From Ruminococcus sp. (lineage in GTDB: Bacteria > Bacillota > Clostridia > Oscillospirales > Ruminococcaceae): DNA of 64,000 nucleotides. The translations under genes were made by a program, and so were the position numbers. The notes under the pieces were generated by a model. It ran no database searches and was not told where the DNA came from. It saw only the letters and a program-made list of their open reading frames with translations. The stretch lies in NCBI RefSeq assembly GCF_016287535.1, contig NZ_JAEFAJ010000006.1, positions 1 to 64,000 on the forward strand, written 5' to 3'. This document shows positions 16,684-25,214 of this stretch, piece by piece. Position 1 is the stretch's first letter; each line of letters begins with the position of its first letter.

Positions 16684-17853
16684 TTACTTCATGCCATACT
16701 TTTTGAGAAGAGTTTCGATCTTTGTATGAGGATCGATTATCTTGCTGATAGAAACGTCATGATTGATAGCTTCAATAAAATACGCGATATACTTTGACAC
16801 GTCAACCTCATGGAACCATTGTCTGCTGAGGAGCTCCGGTGTCCTGTAGGTAAGATTGGTACCGAATACGCCGTCGATAGTGCCCTCCTCGTATGCCTTG
16901 TCGAACTTTTCAAGGCCGTTGGTGAAGATAGCATAAGTAGCGTAAGCATAGATCCTGCCTGCGTTCTTCTTTTTAAGAGCAGAAGCAACATCGAGCATTG
17001 ATTCACCCGATGAGATGATATCGTCTGAAACGAAGATGTCCTTGCCCTCAACAGGATTTCCGAGATACTCATGAGCAACTATAGGGTTGCGTCCGTTTAC
17101 TATAGTGGAGTAATCTCTTCTCTTGTAGAACATACCCATTTCAACTCCGAGAACAGAAGCATAGTACATATTTCTGTTGAGAGCGCCTTCATCGGGGCTT
17201 ACTACCATGAACTTCTCCTTGTTGAAGCTGATGTCCTTTATATCCTTGAGCATTGCCTTGAGCACCTGATAGGTAGGCATTACATTGTCGAATCCCATAA
17301 GGGGTATAGCGTTCTGGACTCTCGGATCGTGAGCGTCAAAAGTAACTATATTGGAAACGCCCATAGCTTCAAGCTCCTGGAGAGCACAGGCACAGTCAAG
17401 TGATTCGCGGTAGCTTCTTCTGTGCTGACGACCGCCGTAAAGAGTAGGCATAATGACAGTTATGCGGTGAGCCTTTCCGCTTGCAGCCTGTATTATTCTT
17501 TTAAGATCCTGAAAATGATCGTCGGGAGACATAGCGTTCTGCATTCCGAAGTAATCATACTTTATGCTGTAGTTTCCCACATCAATGATTATGAAAAGAT
17601 CCTTGCCGCGTATAGTAGACTTGATATATCCCTTGCCGTCACCGGAAGAAAATCTCGGACACTCGCTCTCTACGAGGAAGGTATCAACATTGATACCGCC
17701 TTTTCCTGCCCAGTCAACGAGATAGTCATCGATCTTTTTTCCCAGCTCTGTAACGCTGTTCATAGCGATGATGCCGATAGGTGCGACGTTGGAATCGCTG
17801 CCGAATAAAATTTCACTTGAAGCTGTCATAACACTTTTTTCGCACGTGATCAC
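16684..17853 (-). CDS. prs: Ribose-phosphate pyrophosphokinase
   Basis: The 389-residue enzyme makes PRPP from ribose 5-phosphate and ATP, the precursor of nucleotides, histidine and tryptophan. The PRPP-binding loop VSDDIISSGESMLDVA lies near residue 280. The catalytic and ATP-binding stretch MPTLYGGRQHRRSYRESLDC and FDAHDPRVQNA are clear. The protein is longer than the usual 310-320 residues because of an N-terminal extension of roughly 60 residues and the C-terminal tail, as in a divergent Clostridia group. An in-frame downstream ATG (MTASSEILFG) could also be the start. It follows ppa on the same strand with 47 bases between, so both are probably cotranscribed. Confidence 0.88.
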   Translation of the reverse strand: MITCEKSVMTASSEILFGSDSNVAPIGIIAMNSVTELGKKIDDYLVDWAGKGGINVDTFLVESECPRFSSGDGKGYIKSTIRGKDLFIIIDVGNYSIKYDYFGMQNAMSPDDHFQDLKRIIQAASGKAHRITVIMPTLYGGRQHRRSYRESLDCACALQELEAMGVSNIVTFDAHDPRVQNAIPLMGFDNVMPTYQVLKAMLKDIKDISFNKEKFMVVSPDEGALNRNMYYASVLGVEMGMFYKRRDYSTIVNGRNPIVAHEYLGNPVEGKDIFVSDDIISSGESMLDVASALKKKNAGRIYAYATYAIFTNGLEKFDKAYEEGTIDGVFGTNLTYRTPELLSRQWFHEVDVSKYIAYFIEAINHDVSISKIIDPHTKIETLLKKYGMK

Positions 17854-17900
17854 GCGCGATACTCCTTTCGCTTTTTAGTCACTTTCGGTCAAAGCCCTGC

Positions 17901-18431
17901 TTATTTGCAGAAATACTCGATATAGCGTTCGATATCACCGCTGATGATCTCTCTGGCAATGTCGGCATGATCGACCTCGTTAACGGCTGTTGTTTTGTTT
18001 TCAAGTTCCTTGTAAACCTTGAAGAAATGCGTCATTTCGTCAAAAACGTGCTTAGGGAGTTCCTCGATATCCTTGTACATATTGTAATTCGGATCGTCGA
18101 ACGGGATAGCGATGATCTTCTCATCGTGATGTCCGTTGTCAAGCATTCTGATAACTCCGATAGGATAGCATCTTACCAGCGTGAGCGGCATGAGCTGCTC
18201 CGAACAGAGCACCAGTACGTCGAGGGGGTCGTTATCGTCTGAATACGTCCTCGGAATAAAACCGTAATTTGCAGGGTAATGAGTGGAGGTATAGAGGATA
18301 CGGTCCATTTTTATAAGACCTGTCTCCTTGTCAAGCTCATACTTGATCTTGCTGCCCTTGCCGATCTCGATCACCGCAATAAAATCATCCGGAGTTATTC
18401 TCTTTGGACTTATTTTGTGCCAGATATTCAT
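17901..18431 (-). CDS. ppa: Inorganic pyrophosphatase, family I
   Basis: The enzyme hydrolyses pyrophosphate and pulls biosynthetic reactions forward. The signature [11 protein letters not shown] (metal-binding aspartates) lies near residue 65, after [12 protein letters not shown]. The start [20 protein letters not shown] at 18431 follows GGAGGGAAATT; an in-frame ATG at 18497 exists but has no good ribosome binding site. The length of 176 residues is typical of soluble family I enzymes. It is encoded upstream of prs in the same direction. Confidence 0.93.
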   Translation of the reverse strand: MNIWHKISPKRITPDDFIAVIEIGKGSKIKYELDKETGLIKMDRILYTSTHYPANYGFIPRTYSDDNDPLDVLVLCSEQLMPLTLVRCYPIGVIRMLDNGHHDEKIIAIPFDDPNYNMYKDIEELPKHVFDEMTHFFKVYKELENKTTAVNEVDHADIAREIISGDIERYIEYFCK

Positions 18432-18524
18432 AATTTCCCTCCTCCAAAGCATATCTGTACGTGCAGCGGACACGTTGACAGAACATTGATAAGCCATTAA
18501 ACATGACGTTATCCCCTACAAATT

Positions 18525-18552
18525 AGTATACCATTTTTTTGAGATTTGTCAA
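18525..18552 (-). promoter_or_regulatory. Sigma-A promoter for ppa-prs
   Basis: On the minus strand TTGACA (18552-18547) and TATACT (18530-18525) are separated by 16 bases. The rest of the AT-rich 18553-18719 gap holds no gene that I can see. Confidence 0.75.
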
Positions 18553-18719
18553 TATACGCCCTGATTTTCAGCAATTATGATAAATTATCCTGAAATCCTG
18601 AGATATTTTCGTCTTTTCGTCTTTTGCAGAAAATTCACAGATTTAATTTATATTGCTCTATAATGTCGCTTTATTAACAAAAAATGAATATAGCTAATGA
18701 ATATTATAATTTTCATCTA

Positions 18720-18748
18720 TTGCTTTTTGTGAAAAAATATAGTAAAAT
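18720..18748 (+). promoter_or_regulatory. Probable promoter for the sensor-GGDEF gene
   Basis: TTGCTT (18720-18725) and TAAAAT (18743-18748) are separated by 17 bases, about 48 bases before the TTG start. Confidence 0.5.
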
Positions 18749-18796
18749 ATATTTGTATAATTTCAAACGGAAGACGAATGAAAGGAGTGACATAAC

Positions 18797-20728
18797 TTGA
18801 TAGGTTCACGTATCGCTGTTATCATTGAAGAAATAGGACAAAGTTATCAGAGCACTATACTTGGCGGAATAGACCAGGGTGCCAAGGAATTCGGACTGAA
18901 TATCGCAGCATTCACGTCGTTCAGCGGCGATATGGATAATCCCCGTCACGATATGGGCGAATTCAACATCTTCAATCTCCCTGATTTCAAGGATTTCGAC
19001 GGAGCTATCCTGCTTACGAATACTCTTTCATACAAACCTGTGGTAAAGGAAATACTTGACCGTATAAAAAGGGCGGGGATCCCTGCCGTAAGCATAGATA
19101 ATGACATAAAGGACTTCTACTACATCGGAAGCGACAATTTTTCTGCAATGCGCAGTATCACCGAGCATATGATAAATGTTCACGGGTTCACTAAATTCGC
19201 TTATATCTCAGGTCCCGGAGAAAACCCCGAAAGCTCCGACAGACTTGCCGCTTTCTGCACAGTCCTCGATGAACACGGGCTGGATATAAGTGATGAAGCC
19301 ATATATTACGGAGATTTCCGTGCGCCTACCGGGAAAATGGCTGTGGAGCATTTCCTTGAAGAGCTTTCTGAAATGCCGCAGGCTATAATCTGCGCAAACG
19401 ACGAAATGGCTGCGTCGGCGATAACAACTCTCAGGAGCCACGGCATCAGCGTCCCCGGAGATATAGCAGTGACCGGCTTTGACAATACCTACAATCACCA
19501 CAATTACCTTGTAGAGCTGACATCTGTTGACCGTCCGCTGGAGCTTTCCGGACTTCTTGCCTGCCAGCTGCTATATAATCACCTTAACAAGATACCGCAG
19601 GACAGAAAGCTGCTTCTGAATATGACTCCCCACTTTACAGAAAGCTGCGGCTGCGGCCACAATGCGCTGTCCGATGTCTCAGAGCTGAAGGAACTCAATT
19701 TCCGCAACTACTCCAACTTTGAAACAGTTCAGATATATATGGGGGTCCTTAACCGTATGTCCACGCAGCTCCTTGCCTGCAACAGCTTCAGCGACTACAT
19801 AGTCACACTGAAAAAGACTGCCGTTGAGATACATCCGGACGAATTTTACTTCTGTCTCTGCGACAACTGGAACATTGAATCCGCTATCGACACCTCGACC
19901 ACTCTTGACGGAGTCGACAACTCCGTACCAATGACATATACAGACTATGTTACCGTTCAGATAGCCTATGTTAACGGTGAATTCCTTGAATGTGACAAGA
20001 TAAAGTCAAAGGACGTTTTTCCGCCGTCAGCCGAAAACGGCAAGTCCGGCAAGCTTTATTACATAACTCCGCTTCATTTCGGAGAACGCTGTCTCGGTTA
20101 CATGATAATACGAAGCTCAAGTCTTGCGCTCCAGAACATAATGTTCGAGACCTTTGTCATAAATATATGCAACTCCCTTGAAAACATCAGGAAGCTGATG
20201 TGTCTCGAATACGCTGTCAAGCGTCTTGGCAACCTCTACGTTCAGGATACATTCTCAGGCATATTCAACCGCAATGGCTTTGTCCACGCTACAAACGACC
20301 TGTATCACGAGTGTATCGAAAAGAAACGGGATATAATGCTAATGTTCCTTGATCTTGACGGTCTGAAGGAAATAAACGATACCTTCGGACACAGCACCGG
20401 CGACAAGGCTATATGCTGTATAGCAGGCGTACTCAAGGATTCCTGCTGCAGCAATGAGGTGTTCTGCCGTTTCGGCGGAGATGAATTCATTGTTTTCGGC
20501 GCGGATTATACAAAAGAGATGGCTGAGGATCTTACAGCCGTTATACAGAATAATATCAAGTACATCAACGACAGCGCACTGTATCCGTTTACTCTCAGCG
20601 CAAGCTCAGGCTTTGTCGTTGCTACTCCGAAGATAGGCGAGGACATTTTCTACTTCGTTACCGAAGCAGACAAGATCATGTATAACGAAAAGCGCAGAAA
20701 AAAGCACTCAAATTACCTGAAATCCTAA
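18797..20728 (+). CDS. LacI-type sensor domain fused to GGDEF
   Basis: The gene starts with TTG 18797 behind GAAAGGAGTGACA; no in-frame ATG fits the family alignment better. Residues 1 to about 270 (GSRIAVIIEEIGQSYQSTIL, SIDNDIKDFYYIGSDN, AVTGFDNT) are a Peripla_BP_3/LacI-GalR sugar-binding domain, but without the N-terminal DNA-binding helix-turn-helix. A middle region (about 290-460) with ESCGCGHNA is not recognised. The C-terminal GGDEF domain (about 475-640) has DLDGLKEINDTFGH and CRFGGDEF, so it should make c-di-GMP. The inhibitory RxxD site before GGDEF is absent. There is no signal peptide or membrane segment, so it is a cytoplasmic protein that may couple an intracellular ligand, perhaps a sugar, to second-messenger level. 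Confidence 0.85.
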   Translation: MIGSRIAVIIEEIGQSYQSTILGGIDQGAKEFGLNIAAFTSFSGDMDNPRHDMGEFNIFNLPDFKDFDGAILLTNTLSYKPVVKEILDRIKRAGIPAVSIDNDIKDFYYIGSDNFSAMRSITEHMINVHGFTKFAYISGPGENPESSDRLAAFCTVLDEHGLDISDEAIYYGDFRAPTGKMAVEHFLEELSEMPQAIICANDEMAASAITTLRSHGISVPGDIAVTGFDNTYNHHNYLVELTSVDRPLELSGLLACQLLYNHLNKIPQDRKLLLNMTPHFTESCGCGHNALSDVSELKELNFRNYSNFETVQIYMGVLNRMSTQLLACNSFSDYIVTLKKTAVEIHPDEFYFCLCDNWNIESAIDTSTTLDGVDNSVPMTYTDYVTVQIAYVNGEFLECDKIKSKDVFPPSAENGKSGKLYYITPLHFGERCLGYMIIRSSSLALQNIMFETFVINICNSLENIRKLMCLEYAVKRLGNLYVQDTFSGIFNRNGFVHATNDLYHECIEKKRDIMLMFLDLDGLKEINDTFGHSTGDKAICCIAGVLKDSCCSNEVFCRFGGDEFIVFGADYTKEMAEDLTAVIQNNIKYINDSALYPFTLSASSGFVVATPKIGEDIFYFVTEADKIMYNEKRRKKHSNYLKS

Positions 20729-20792
20729 AATGTAACAATACAGGACTGAGTTGCTGCCCTCCCCTTTCCAGAGACTTTTACCTATATAACAA

Positions 20793-20821
20793 AAAAGACC
20801 TGCAGGAATGCAGGTCTTTTC
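20793..20821. terminator. Bidirectional terminator
   Basis: AAAAGACCTGCA (20793-20804) pairs perfectly with TGCAGGTCTTTT (20809-20820) around a GGAA loop, between the convergent GGDEF and GH16 genes. Confidence 0.9.
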
Positions 20822-20869
20822 TTATATGGTGAAAACAGAGTTTCAGGAAATGAGCTTGCGGCACGTTTT

Positions 20870-22294
20870 TTATTTCCATGATATATTGTAAAGTGTGACC
20901 TCATGCCCGCCGAGTGCGGCGGCATTGTCGATATTTCCCAGCTGGAACTTTATATCCGCCGACATATCGCTATCAAAGGTGACGTCAAAGCTGAAATGCT
21001 TCTTCTCTGTCGATATTTCCACTTTTTCGTTGAGATATCTCATGTAGGAGCTGTCCTCGGCTGTGACTACCATATTTCTCGGAACTGTTGAGCTCACATC
21101 GAATTCAAGGGTATGCTTTTCGCCTGCCATGACCTCTTTTCCGCGAAGAAGTCCCATTACCGCATATTCCAGCTCTCCTGCGTTCCTGATATCTATGACG
21201 GTGCAGCCCTCCTTATTGGTCACGGAAGCATCTGCGCCCTCTATATAATTGTCAAGAGCAAGCGAGCTCATCTCAGTGGGAGCAAAGCCGGAATCCTTCT
21301 TTTCATAGACACGGACATAGTCTATATCGAAGTGCTTCTCGCCCTCCGCAAATATACCCGGTTCCGCATAAATGCCGTCCACTCCGTCGAAATGTCCGCC
21401 CACCGCAAGATTGAGTATTATATAAAAATTCTGGTCAAAGGGAGCCGGATAGCTGAAGCCCTCGGAGTACCATTCTGTCTGGGTGCTGTAAAGTATGCCG
21501 TCAACGTACCAGCGTATCTCTCCGCGTTCCCATTCAACGCTGTAGGTATGCCAGTTAACGGAGCTGTCTCCCTCAGGAAAATCATAATCATTGGTAAGGT
21601 AGGTGTTTGCAGGCCATGCGCCGCCGAAGTGTATGGTTCCGCATATCTTCTCCGGAGTGCTGCCCCAGCCCTCCATAATATCTATTTCTCCCGATGAAGC
21701 CCAGCCGCCGTAAACACTGTCCTCAGGGAGCATCCATATTGCAGGCCACAGTGACTTGCCGGAGTCGCAGCGTGCCCGCACCTCTATTCTTCCGCCGCAG
21801 ACCGAGAACTTATGCTGTGTGTTTATACGAGCGGAGGTATAGTCGTAGCTGCCCTGCTTTTCATCCATCCAGTTTTCCTTGCGGGCTGCGATAGTAAGTA
21901 TACCGTCTTTGACAGTGGTGTTCCGGGAGGTGTAGAACTCCTGCTCGTTATTGCCCCAGCCGTTGGTGACATAGTTGCCGCTGTCGTCAAGCTTCCAGTT
22001 GCCGAGCTCATAGGACCATTTGCTCATGTCAAGCTCGTTTCCGCTGAACTCGTCGCTCCACAGCAGCGTGTAACCGTCTTCCGGCTCTGTTCCCGCATTG
22101 CTGCCGAGAAGGAAGCCGCTGAGACACCGGAGCTCTTCCGCGGAAGCTCCGCTTTTTCGTGCGCTTACCATATCAAATATATCCACAATGCCGTCACTGT
22201 TGAAATCCATAGCTGTACTGCTGTCCGCAAATACCGCCGCAGGAAGAGATGCAAGCATTACTGCTGCCGCTGCAATTATTTTTAAGATCTTCAT
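20870..22294 (-). CDS. Secreted GH16 beta-glucanase with N-terminal dockerin repeat
   Basis: The start MKILKIIAAAAVMLAS at 22294 follows GGAGGATTAT; the first 24 residues are a signal peptide ending near VFADS. Next comes one dockerin-type calcium loop, MDFNSDGIVDIFD, with a degraded second half. The catalytic domain (about 65-335) has GEIDIMEGWG near residue 200, with the two GH16 glutamates, and PAIWMLPED, WHTYSVEWERGEIRWYVDG and LNLAVGG, as in lichenases/laminarinases that cut mixed-linkage or beta-1,3-glucan. A C-terminal beta-sandwich (about 345-474) resembles a CBM4/9-type carbohydrate-binding module. The dockerin suggests attachment to a cohesin scaffold. The single-repeat, N-terminal placement is unusual. 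Confidence 0.9.
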   Translation of the reverse strand: MKILKIIAAAAVMLASLPAAVFADSSTAMDFNSDGIVDIFDMVSARKSGASAEELRCLSGFLLGSNAGTEPEDGYTLLWSDEFSGNELDMSKWSYELGNWKLDDSGNYVTNGWGNNEQEFYTSRNTTVKDGILTIAARKENWMDEKQGSYDYTSARINTQHKFSVCGGRIEVRARCDSGKSLWPAIWMLPEDSVYGGWASSGEIDIMEGWGSTPEKICGTIHFGGAWPANTYLTNDYDFPEGDSSVNWHTYSVEWERGEIRWYVDGILYSTQTEWYSEGFSYPAPFDQNFYIILNLAVGGHFDGVDGIYAEPGIFAEGEKHFDIDYVRVYEKKDSGFAPTEMSSLALDNYIEGADASVTNKEGCTVIDIRNAGELEYAVMGLLRGKEVMAGEKHTLEFDVSSTVPRNMVVTAEDSSYMRYLNEKVEISTEKKHFSFDVTFDSDMSADIKFQLGNIDNAAALGGHEVTLYNISWK

Positions 22295-22467
22295 ATAATC
22301 CTCCAAGCCATAGCAGCAATGGAACTGCCGCTGTTTTACGACCTGATTTTATCATAAAAAGCAGCCTGTGTCAAGACAAAAACCCTGTTTTTATGTGCAA
22401 ATGAACTACTTTTGGTATTGATTGCACCGGCTTTTAACTGCATTTCGGCAACTTTTTCGTTTTTCTC

Positions 22468-22496
22468 TTGAAATTACGGAAAGTACATGATATAAT
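22468..22496 (+). promoter_or_regulatory. Sigma-A promoter for the 22602 lipoprotein
   Basis: TTGAAA (22468-22473) and TATAAT (22491-22496) are separated by 17 bases. The leader to the start codon is about 100 bases. Confidence 0.75.
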
Positions 22497-22601
22497 GTTC
22501 CATGTCGGAGTCATAACTTTTTTTGGCTTATGCCTTGAAAAAAAGAAATCTGCTCCGTATACTATATATTGGAATAATTATGATCCTATGGAGGTCTTTT
22601 T

Positions 22602-23267
22602 ATGAAAAAGTTAATCACATCGGCAGCGGTATGTTCAGTGGCACTCTGCGCTCTTGTTTCATGCGGCAGCAAGGACAAGGAAGAAAAAGGTTCCAAAAAG
22701 GCAAATGAAATTGTTGGAAAATGGTCAATGAGCGGCATAGAAAGCACAGGTGTTGACGGAGGCGGACTTGTCTTCAAGGAAGACGGAAAGGGTTCGGTTT
22801 ATGAAGACACTTCTTCGCTCCTTCACTTTGAGAGCGAGGGTTTCAATGTAGGCGGCACGGTTATATCAAACGAGTACATCAAGGAAGAGGGCGATAACCT
22901 CATTGTTGATGTAATGGGAAATGAAATGCTCAATATGAAAAAACTTGAGACAAAGGACGGCAACGACGGTCTGTATGAGCTCAAGGGCGGTATGCTTTAC
23001 ACAAGTATCGTTGACGGTATGAAGAATAAAGGTAATTTAGAAGAGGACAAACTCAATATCACTATTGACTTTGAGGGCGCGCACAGCGAAGTTGTTTTCA
23101 ATGATATCTTTACATATTCGACCAAAAAGGATAAGCTGACTGTATCCGGATTCTCCGGATTCCTTGAGGGTGACGGTGATTCCATCACAGCTGATTATAA
23201 GATAGAGGGAGATACTCTCACTATCATTGATACAAAGTCAACTGAAAAGCTTACAAGAGTAAAGTAA
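22602..23267 (+). CDS. Small lipoprotein of unknown function
   Basis: ATG 22602 follows TATGGAGGTCTTT. The 221-residue product has a lipoprotein signal with lipobox LVSCG (Cys near residue 24), a short charged linker (SKDKEEKGSKKANE), and a beta-rich body starting IVGKWSMSGIES and ending DYKIEGDTLTII. This 'GKW ... G.L.I' lipocalin-like pattern is common in Ruminococcus lipoproteins annotated as hypothetical. It should be anchored on the outer face of the membrane. It has its own promoter and is followed by a hairpin; it does not appear to be in an operon. Confidence 0.75.
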   Translation: MKKLITSAAVCSVALCALVSCGSKDKEEKGSKKANEIVGKWSMSGIESTGVDGGGLVFKEDGKGSVYEDTSSLLHFESEGFNVGGTVISNEYIKEEGDNLIVDVMGNEMLNMKKLETKDGNDGLYELKGGMLYTSIVDGMKNKGNLEEDKLNITIDFEGAHSEVVFNDIFTYSTKKDKLTVSGFSGFLEGDGDSITADYKIEGDTLTIIDTKSTEKLTRVK

Positions 23268-23319
23268 TAAAAAGCTGTCTTGTGTTATATTCAGATAAAA
23301 ATTTTTTATGATTATAATT

Positions 23320-23352
23320 GAGGGAGGATCCTTTTTCAAAAAGATCCTCCCT
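23320..23352. terminator. Strong hairpin between convergent genes
   Basis: GAGGGAGGATC pairs with GATCCTCCCTC, and the inner CTTTTT/AAAAAG can extend the stem. There is no T-run after it on the plus strand, but it lies between convergent genes and likely acts as a terminator or as a copy of a common genomic palindrome. Confidence 0.65.
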
Positions 23353-23425
23353 CAAACTGCTTTATGAGAAAACACATATGTCTCCGGATTTAGCCCTTGT
23401 ATCAGTACAAAACCGGATACCGGGA

Positions 23426-24184
23426 TCATTTTACAGCGGTATATGCTTCGATTATATCCATAATGTCAGAGCTGTATATATTTCCGCCAAGTACGCTCCC
23501 GTCAGGATCAAAGCACAGGGAGCGTATGTCTGACGGATCGTCCTCATAAGGATTTATATACTCTTCATCGCCGTCAAAGTACTCAGAGAGGTTTATTGCA
23601 GCGTTACCCTGCGGGAATATCACATTACCGCTGTCTGCGCTGAAACCGTTTGCTGCAAAAGCGCCAATAAGCTCCCTCGTTTTTATGTTATACGGATTGT
23701 CGTCATCAGCGCTGACAAGCCATGCAGGGTGAAGCTCGATAAAAACGCCGTTCTCACGGACACATTCAGCGAAATACTCCACCAGCTCAAGAGGTATCGT
23801 CTCCTGATGGAATGCATCAACGGACAGCATAACACGGTTCACGCCGCTTTCCGACAGCATTTTCGCAACTTCACTGATTCTCCGTCTGTCCCTGCTGAAA
23901 AAGCCGTTGGTTATGATCTCACGCTGCTTTATGCCAGCCTTTGCCGCGGCATTGTGTATCATGCAGACGGTTTCGGGAAAAAGCAGCGGCTCACCGCCGA
24001 AGGTCATGAGAGACTTTATATCATAGTGCCGGCAGACCTCCGTTACAGTCTTTGCTGCCGTCTCACCGTCAATATGTTCTCCTGCGAAAGCATGGCTGCC
24101 CTCGCTGCAATGCTTGCAGCGGCCGGTACAGCCCATTGTAACGACAAATTCTATCCTGTCAAGATTTCTTGTATATATGTTCAT
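23426..24184 (-). CDS. Radical SAM protein of unknown function
   Basis: The 252-residue protein has the radical SAM motif CTGRCKHC (Cys19, Cys23, Cys26), the GGE-type SAM-binding motif in LMTFGGEPLLFPE, and ELHPAWL further on. It should carry one [4Fe-4S] cluster and cleave S-adenosylmethionine. The C-terminus has only one cysteine (SLCFDPDGSVLGGN), so a full SPASM domain with extra clusters is not present. The start ATG 24184 follows AAAAGGAGCAGTTATT. Two 11-codon frames lie directly upstream (24205-24240 and 24267-24302). No substrate can be named; small radical SAM enzymes include peptide maturases and activases. Confidence 0.82.
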   Translation of the reverse strand: MNIYTRNLDRIEFVVTMGCTGRCKHCSEGSHAFAGEHIDGETAAKTVTEVCRHYDIKSLMTFGGEPLLFPETVCMIHNAAAKAGIKQREIITNGFFSRDRRRISEVAKMLSESGVNRVMLSVDAFHQETIPLELVEYFAECVRENGVFIELHPAWLVSADDDNPYNIKTRELIGAFAANGFSADSGNVIFPQGNAAINLSEYFDGDEEYINPYEDDPSDIRSLCFDPDGSVLGGNIYSSDIMDIIEAYTAVK

Positions 24185-24312
24185 AATAACTGCTCCTTTT
24201 ATATTTATACTTTATAAATAAAGGTGCAGCACGGGAACATTTCTTACTCCGGTGTATCGTTCCCTGTTACCGCACCGGGCAGTTAATTCGTTTTATCACC
24301 ATTTTTCTCACC

Positions 24313-24795
24313 TCAAACCGAAAGGACTATATCCTTGCCGCTGGGAATATATTCGGACGTTTCAACGCCGCACTTCTCAAAGAGTATGCACGAAGCCTTT
24401 ACCGCTTCTGTGCCGGCATATTTGTTGTTATAGTATACCACCCGCTTTATGCCCGACTGTATTATAGCCTTTGCGCACTCGTTGCAGGGGAAAAGCGTCA
24501 CATAAAGAGTACAGCCGGCAAGACTTGCAAAGCTGCTGTTCAGTATGGCATTGAGCTCCGCATGGCATACAAAGGGGTACTTTGTATCGAGGCTCGTCTC
24601 GCCCTCGCGCTCCCACGGCATATCGTCGTCGTTGCAGCCGGTGGGCATACCGTTGTATCCCACTGATACTATCTTGTGCTTGTCGTTCACTATACAGGCG
24701 CCCACTTGTGTGGAGTTGTCCTTGCTGCGCTGTGCCGAGAGCATGGCGATACCCATGAAGTACTCGTCCCAGCTTATATAGTCGCTTCTTTTCAT
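24313..24795 (-). CDS. dCMP deaminase, ComEB-like
   Basis: The start MKRSDYISWDEYF at 24795 follows GAGGTGAATCAA; an in-frame ATG 24 bases upstream is less well placed. The 160 residues have the cytidine deaminase zinc site: HAE (His78, Glu80) and PCNEC (Cys104, Cys107). STQVGACIVND and GYNGMPTGCNDDD are typical of deoxycytidylate deaminases, which make dUMP for thymidylate synthesis. A start-side motif WEREGE supports this family over tRNA adenosine deaminases. It precedes the radical SAM gene on the same strand by about 130 bases. Confidence 0.9.
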   Translation of the reverse strand: MKRSDYISWDEYFMGIAMLSAQRSKDNSTQVGACIVNDKHKIVSVGYNGMPTGCNDDDMPWEREGETSLDTKYPFVCHAELNAILNSSFASLAGCTLYVTLFPCNECAKAIIQSGIKRVVYYNNKYAGTEAVKASCILFEKCGVETSEYIPSGKDIVLSV

Positions 24796-24874
24796 TTGAT
24801 TCACCTCGGAATTATTCACGTAATTGATAACTTATAATAGCATATCCGGGGAAAAATGTCAATCTTTAGGGGGA

Positions 24875-24906
24875 GTGATTAGTTTTTAGTGATTAGTGCT
24901 TAGTTT
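24875..24906. repeat. Left ACTAA-family repeat arm
   Basis: GTGATTAGTTTTTAGTGATT and AGTGCTTAGTTT form an arm that is the inverted counterpart of 25915-25958. The two arms bracket the prophage remnant. Related sequence is at 5503-5520 and 29525-29546. Confidence 0.65.
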
Positions 24907-24982
24907 AATAAGCTGAAAAACCGTCCTTGAACTGCGCCCTCTGTGTACCGTTATGGTCGGGGCGAAGGTTCGGCTTTGCCAT
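24905..24982 (-). CDS. 25-codon frame, possible remnant of a phage HNH gene
   Basis: ATG at 24982 follows AGCAGGAGGTGGGAGC, an excellent ribosome binding site. It opens a 25-residue frame starting MAKPNLRPDHNGTQRAQF that stops inside the left repeat arm. Several phage HNH endonucleases begin with a similar MAKPN...NGTQR stretch, so this may be the preserved start of such a gene cut off by the repeat. A translated short peptide is also possible. Confidence 0.35.
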   Translation of the reverse strand: MAKPNLRPDHNGTQRAQFKDGFSAY

Positions 24983-25045
24983 GCTCCCACCTCCTGCTTG
25001 GGGTATAAGAAAACCGCCCATTACTGAGCGGTTAAGTTAATATAC

Positions 25046-25201
25046 TTAGTTGCCTAATACTTCAACAATGTCATCTGGAGTGATGTCTCTAATATCAAAG
25101 CCGGGGAATTCAACCATATATGTTTGAAATTTCTCGCTTACTTCAACAATATACCCGACTTCGCCAGTCGCTATTTTAACTTTTGTATAAGGCTTAAGCA
25201 T
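25046..25201 (-). CDS. Small protein, candidate immunity to the adjacent toxin
   Basis: The start MLKPYTKVKIATGEVGYIVE at 25201 follows AAAGGAGGGGGAATT; an upstream in-frame ATG at 25228 lies inside the toxin gene end. The 51-residue protein is a compact beta-barrel-like sequence ending DITPDDIVEVLGN, in the style of DUF4926-like short immunity proteins. It starts 13 bases after the stop of the toxin-domain gene, the usual place for an immunity gene. Function is inferred from position and size. Confidence 0.6.
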   Translation of the reverse strand: MLKPYTKVKIATGEVGYIVEVSEKFQTYMVEFPGFDIRDITPDDIVEVLGN

Positions 25202-25214
25202 AATTCCCCCTCCT

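Noticed and set aside
21812..22285. 157-codon plus-strand frame opposite the GH16 gene
   Set aside because: It is antisense to a well-supported enzyme and lacks any ribosome binding site or protein motif.
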